From MFD09286-c1 sp963701015 (GTDB taxonomy: Bacteria; Bacteroidota; Bacteroidia; Bacteroidales; DTGW01): 64,000 nt of DNA. Where the stretch lies: the NCBI GenBank assembly GCA_963701015.1, contig OY969556.1:3100001-3164000 (forward strand), written 5' to 3'. Shown one piece after another: positions 61,261 to 64,000 of this stretch; the stretch's first letter is position 1; every line of letters begins with the position of its first letter. The translations under genes and the position numbers were made by a program. Below the pieces are notes generated by a model. The model was not told where the DNA came from and did not search any database. It saw nothing but the letters and a program-made list of their open reading frames with translations.

Positions 61261-62204
61261 CTTATAAGTTCTTTGTAAGTTAACCTCGTTTCAGCATTCT
61301 TTAAGTTGAAATTAAACCGTTCGCTATCATTTATTTTCCTTGTATTATATCTTAACGAAAATTCATCACAATATCTGTGTAAATGTTTAGGGCTTGTTTG
61401 ATGGTAAATTCCATAAATACCACGTTTTAATAAACTCCAAAAGTTTTCAATACCATTACTTGAAAACCCATCTACGCTATATTTATTTTCTTTGTGGTTT
61501 ATTACAATATGAGTATAATCTTTTGATAAACCTTCATAAGCACTCCATTCGTCTGTAATCAATATAGAGCCTTTTTCAACCATTTTTTCAATGATAGGTT
61601 TAATTGTTTTAGCCTTTGTATCTGGTATTACAGTAGTGAAAACTTCATTATCATTTGAAATCATGCCAAATACAGGGGTTTTGTCTTTGATACTGCGACC
61701 TTGTGATTCCTTTACTTTCTTATTATCGTGCCTGTTCCTGTTTTTGCCACCTACAAAAGTTTCATCTGCTTGGATTGTACCGCTAAACTTAGTATTAGAT
61801 TTTACTTTGAATGAATTGCGTAGTCTACCGAGCATAAACCATGCACTTTTTTGGGTTATACCTAAATCTTTTGATAATTGAATTGAACTGATACCTTTCT
61901 TATGCGAGCTGAATATATACATACCAATAAACCACTTCCTTAATGAAATATGTGAGCCTTCAAATAAAGTTCCAACGGTAACAGTAAAGCGTTCTCTACA
62001 ATCAGCACATTTATATAATCCATTAAATTCACCTTTTGTTTTTAGCTTATAATGGCCTTTATTTTGGCTTCCACAATGAGGGCAAATCGGTTCACCATTC
62101 CAACGCATTTTTTCTAAATATTCTCTACAACTTTTGTCGTCAGGTAACATTTCCAACATCTGAGCGAAGGTTTTAAATTCTGTAGTTTTTTCTTTTGTTT
62201 TCAT
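61257..62204 (-). CDS. IS1595-family (ISXO2-like) transposase
   Basis: A 315-residue transposase with an N-terminal zinc ribbon (CPHC at 41-44, CADC at 66-69) and a DDE-type catalytic domain: Asp147 in TIQADETFVGGKNRNRH, Asp218 in ILITDEWSAY and the acidic Glu253 in GIENFWSLLKRGIYGIYHQ. The length and motifs are full. It would cut and paste the element at its 25-bp ends. It is intact and faces left. Confidence 0.95.
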   Translation of the reverse strand: MKTKEKTTEFKTFAQMLEMLPDDKSCREYLEKMRWNGEPICPHCGSQNKGHYKLKTKGEFNGLYKCADCRERFTVTVGTLFEGSHISLRKWFIGMYIFSSHKKGISSIQLSKDLGITQKSAWFMLGRLRNSFKVKSNTKFSGTIQADETFVGGKNRNRHDNKKVKESQGRSIKDKTPVFGMISNDNEVFTTVIPDTKAKTIKPIIEKMVEKGSILITDEWSAYEGLSKDYTHIVINHKENKYSVDGFSSNGIENFWSLLKRGIYGIYHQTSPKHLHRYCDEFSLRYNTRKINDSERFNFNLKNAETRLTYKELIS

Positions 62205-62247
62205 AATATGTATGTATCAATTACTCTGTAAAGATACAACAAATTTA

Positions 62248-62272
62248 TGGTACATGCAAGTATATAATTGCC
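62248..62272 (-). repeat. Right terminal inverted repeat of the IS1595 element
   Basis: Reads GGCAATTATATACTTGCA then TGTACCA on the minus strand. It is followed outward by TTAATTAA at 62273-62280, the right target duplication. Confidence 0.85.
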
Positions 62273-62426
62273 TTAATTAAAATGAAATAAATAACATAGC
62301 GGTAACTATTGATTTTTTTGGTTTGAAATATTTGTAAAACTAGTCAAAATCTTAAAGTATTGATATAGCCACACATTATAGAACTTTATTAAAATATTAT
62401 CTTAGTGAAATAATATATCTGCAATA

Positions 62427-63227
62427 ATGAATTTATTAGCTTTAACGGCATGTGCTGTTGATTATTATCCTCAAATTGACAAATCGTTTTTAGGGGGCAA
62501 TTCGCTAAATGTTGCCTCAATGTGGAAAAAGTTAGAACCTCTTGAGCATATATATATTATTACTTGTTTGGGTAATGATTTACAGGCAAAAATGATTTTA
62601 GATTATTTAAATAAAAAGGGAATAGATGTATCTAGAGTTTATCAAAAAGAAGGTACTACCGCTTGTAATAAACTTAAGGTTGATAAATATGGGGAGCGTT
62701 TTGGAATAGATGGAGCTTGGAAAGGTGGTGTTTATGAAACATTTTTTCTTTCAAATAGTGACTGGGAAATGGTTGCTAAACAGAATATAATAGCCATGCC
62801 CGGCAATAATCCCAATTTTTACGAAATGATTAAAAGAAAAAACAGTCATCAACTTTTGTCTGTTGATTATCTTGATGTAAATAACAATTTATCAATATCC
62901 GAAACAATTGAGTTTACTGATATAGCATTTGTTTCTGCAAGTTCTGAATTAATTGACGGGTTTAAAGAATTGGCTTTTACAAAGGGAAAAATGCTAATAG
63001 TAACATTGGGTGCAAAAGGAAGTTGTGCATTTTATAAAGGCAAAACATACTTTCAACCTGCCATAAATATTGATAATATTATTGACACTACTGGTTGTGG
63101 AGACGCATATCAGGCAGCATTTGCATTGAATTTTCTTAAAACAAATGACATTCAACAATCAATGTTTGCTGGGGCAAATGCAGCTTCCATAATTATACAG
63201 GCATGGGGTGGAGCAGTTAGTCAATAA
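62427..63227 (+). CDS. PfkB-family sugar kinase, fructoselysine 6-kinase-like
   Basis: A 266-residue ribokinase-fold enzyme. The N-terminal ALTACAVDYYPQIDKSFLGGNSLNVASMWKKL is close to FrlD-type kinases, which phosphorylate Amadori products. The C-terminal signature is IDTTGCGDAYQAAFALNFL with catalytic Asp226 and the anion hole. It lies 200 bp right of the transposon as a single gene. The FrlD assignment is from overall pattern and is uncertain; a partner deglycase is not in the window. Confidence 0.75.
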   Translation: MNLLALTACAVDYYPQIDKSFLGGNSLNVASMWKKLEPLEHIYIITCLGNDLQAKMILDYLNKKGIDVSRVYQKEGTTACNKLKVDKYGERFGIDGAWKGGVYETFFLSNSDWEMVAKQNIIAMPGNNPNFYEMIKRKNSHQLLSVDYLDVNNNLSISETIEFTDIAFVSASSELIDGFKELAFTKGKMLIVTLGAKGSCAFYKGKTYFQPAINIDNIIDTTGCGDAYQAAFALNFLKTNDIQQSMFAGANAASIIIQAWGGAVSQ

Positions 63228-63610
63228 TTTCATTTAAAAATTATTAATAAAATTATTATTTCAAACGTTAAAATTAATTTGAGAATTCCCAAATATCTAT
63301 TTTATAGAAACAGTATATTGTTTAAAAATTGCAATAATTAATTATTCAATACCAATTTTAAAAAACAGAGTAAAAATATTCAAGATAATAATTTTACATA
63401 ACTAAATATTTTAGAGGTTTTATAGTTATTTTTTATTTTCAACATTTTATTATTATAATTGAAAAAACAGTAGATTTTTTTGCGAAATATAATTATATTT
63501 GTTTATAAAATATAATTATATGAAACACACATTTTCTTGCGAACGTAAACACGATAGTAATAAAATTACCAAAAGTGTGTTCCATCATACTTTTAAAAAT
63601 TAATTTTATT
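63228..63610. other. Upstream region of the GH5 gene with a long hairpin and possible leader ORF
   Basis: AT-rich and without a normal gene. It holds a -7-like TATATTTG at 63494-63501 and a 27-codon ORF at 63520-63603 (MKHTFSCERKH...). AACACACATTTT near 63523-63535 pairs with AAAAGTGTGTT near 63571-63581 to form a hairpin just before the GH5 start. Confidence 0.45.
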
Positions 63611-64000
63611 ATGATGAAATATATACCATTTATTTTAATTGCATTTATATTATCAGCCACTAATATTACTAAAGCAGTAACCCTCAATAAGGAAATTAAT
63701 GATGTTAAAACTGTTAAATTAGAAAAGGCAAATAAATCATTAAATTTAGTAAGCGATAGTATTGCTCCAGATTCATCGGAAATGAGTAGTTTGAATTCAG
63801 TAGATTTTGCGAAAAAGTTTGGACGTGGTTGGAATATTGGCAATAGTTTGGAGGCAACCGGTGGTGAAACTTCTTGGGGTAATCCTAAAATTACACAAAC
63901 ACTAATTGATTCAGTTAAAGCTGCAGGTTTTAACTCAGTGCGTATACCTGTAGCATGGAGTAAATTCACCGATACATCAACATATAAGATTGATTCAACA
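63611..64000 (+). CDS. GH5-family glycoside hydrolase, truncated by the window end
   Basis: The first 130 codons of an exported glycanase, probably an endoglucanase or related GH5 enzyme. A signal peptide (MMKYIPFILIAFILSATNITKA) and a linker lead to the start of the TIM barrel: FGRGWNIGNSLEATGGETSWGNPKITQTLIDSVKAAGFNSVRIPVAWS, the classic N-terminal GH5 strand with conserved Arg and the W-S. Catalytic glutamates lie beyond the window. Start could be either Met (63611 or 63614). Confidence 0.85.
   Translation, partial: MMKYIPFILIAFILSATNITKAVTLNKEINDVKTVKLEKANKSLNLVSDSIAPDSSEMSSLNSVDFAKKFGRGWNIGNSLEATGGETSWGNPKITQTLIDSVKAAGFNSVRIPVAWSKFTDTSTYKIDST

Larger units (their letters stand above)
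59913..62272 (-). mobile_element. IS1595-family transposon with passenger genes, 2360 bp
   Basis: Bounded by inverted repeats GGCAATTATATA... at 59913-59937 and its complement at 62248-62272 (21 of 25 positions identical) and an 8-bp direct TTAATTAA at both sides. Besides the transposase (61257-62204, minus) it carries a 42-residue ORF, a YodC-like gene, a HicB/HicA-like pair, a 45-residue ORF and a 357-bp region with a 34-bp perfect palindrome. Simple IS1595 elements are about 0.7-1.1 kb; versions with passenger genes are known. The ends look intact, so it may still move. Confidence 0.85.

Noticed and set aside
63493..63969. 158-codon minus-strand ORF opposite the GH5 start
   Set aside because: It is the shadow of the GH5 gene, whose signal peptide and GH5 motifs are clear.
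1..64000. tRNA, rRNA or riboswitch genes
   Set aside because: No cloverleaf-like or rRNA sequence was recognised by eye on either strand; a covariance-model search would be needed to exclude small RNAs.

Overview
The window comes from an AT-rich member of the Bacteroidota, most likely a Bacteroidales-like environmental or gut bacterium. Four signs support this. Two secreted proteins end in type IX (Por) sorting domains. Promoters have the phylum's TTTG-N19-21-TANNTTTG form. Several genes belong to families typical of the phylum (DUF4924, IPExxxVDY-like, the dihydroorotate dehydrogenase-like protein, a yidD neighbourhood). TTG starts are frequent. No rRNA, tRNA or CRISPR array was recognised.

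Layout. (1) 0-11.2 kb is an accessory zone of small, unrelated, same-strand genes: GNAT, C10 protease, ICMT-like methyltransferase, DJ-1, DUF3795, DinB, a PIN toxin-antitoxin pair, AHSA1, two membrane proteins and a TPR protein. They are separated by two families of imperfectly palindromic spacers, many carrying their own promoter, which resembles a gene-cassette array; no integrase is visible. (2) 11.5-13.6 kb holds a visibly GC-richer holin / GH108 endolysin / carboxypeptidase-regulatory-domain trio, the last with an apparent frameshift, bounded by short palindromic repeats and a 21-bp tandem repeat. (3) 14.4-20.7 kb is a xylan-degradation locus: GH8, CE2 esterase with sorting domain, CE4 deacetylase and a membrane-anchored AraC regulator with a candidate operator of 21-bp-spaced direct repeats. 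(4) 21-46 kb is mostly housekeeping: GT51 transglycosylase, S4 protein, RuvX, peptide deformylase, ComEC, TrkA, TsaC-like protein, rhomboid, RNA-modification enzymes, a hybrid histidine kinase, an orphan receiver and a yidD cluster. An Eco47II-type restriction-modification island with a Vsr nuclease sits at 30.2-32.8 kb. (5) 47.3-57.3 kb is one long minus-strand operon for assimilatory sulfite reduction and its siroheme cofactor: cysJ, cysI, DUF2061, precorrin-2 dehydrogenase, hemA, a hemC-cobA-hemD fusion, hemB, hemL and DUF1697. (6) 59.9-62.3 kb is an intact-looking IS1595-family transposon with terminal inverted repeats, an 8-bp target duplication and five passenger ORFs. (7) The window ends with a PfkB sugar kinase and the start of a GH5 glycanase.

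The most notable observations are the cassette-like array with promoter-bearing palindromic spacers, the passenger-carrying IS1595 element with its 34-bp perfect palindrome, the HemC domain lacking the cofactor-binding domain 3, the PIN toxin with an Asp-to-Asn change in its first active-site position, and the AraC operator candidate.
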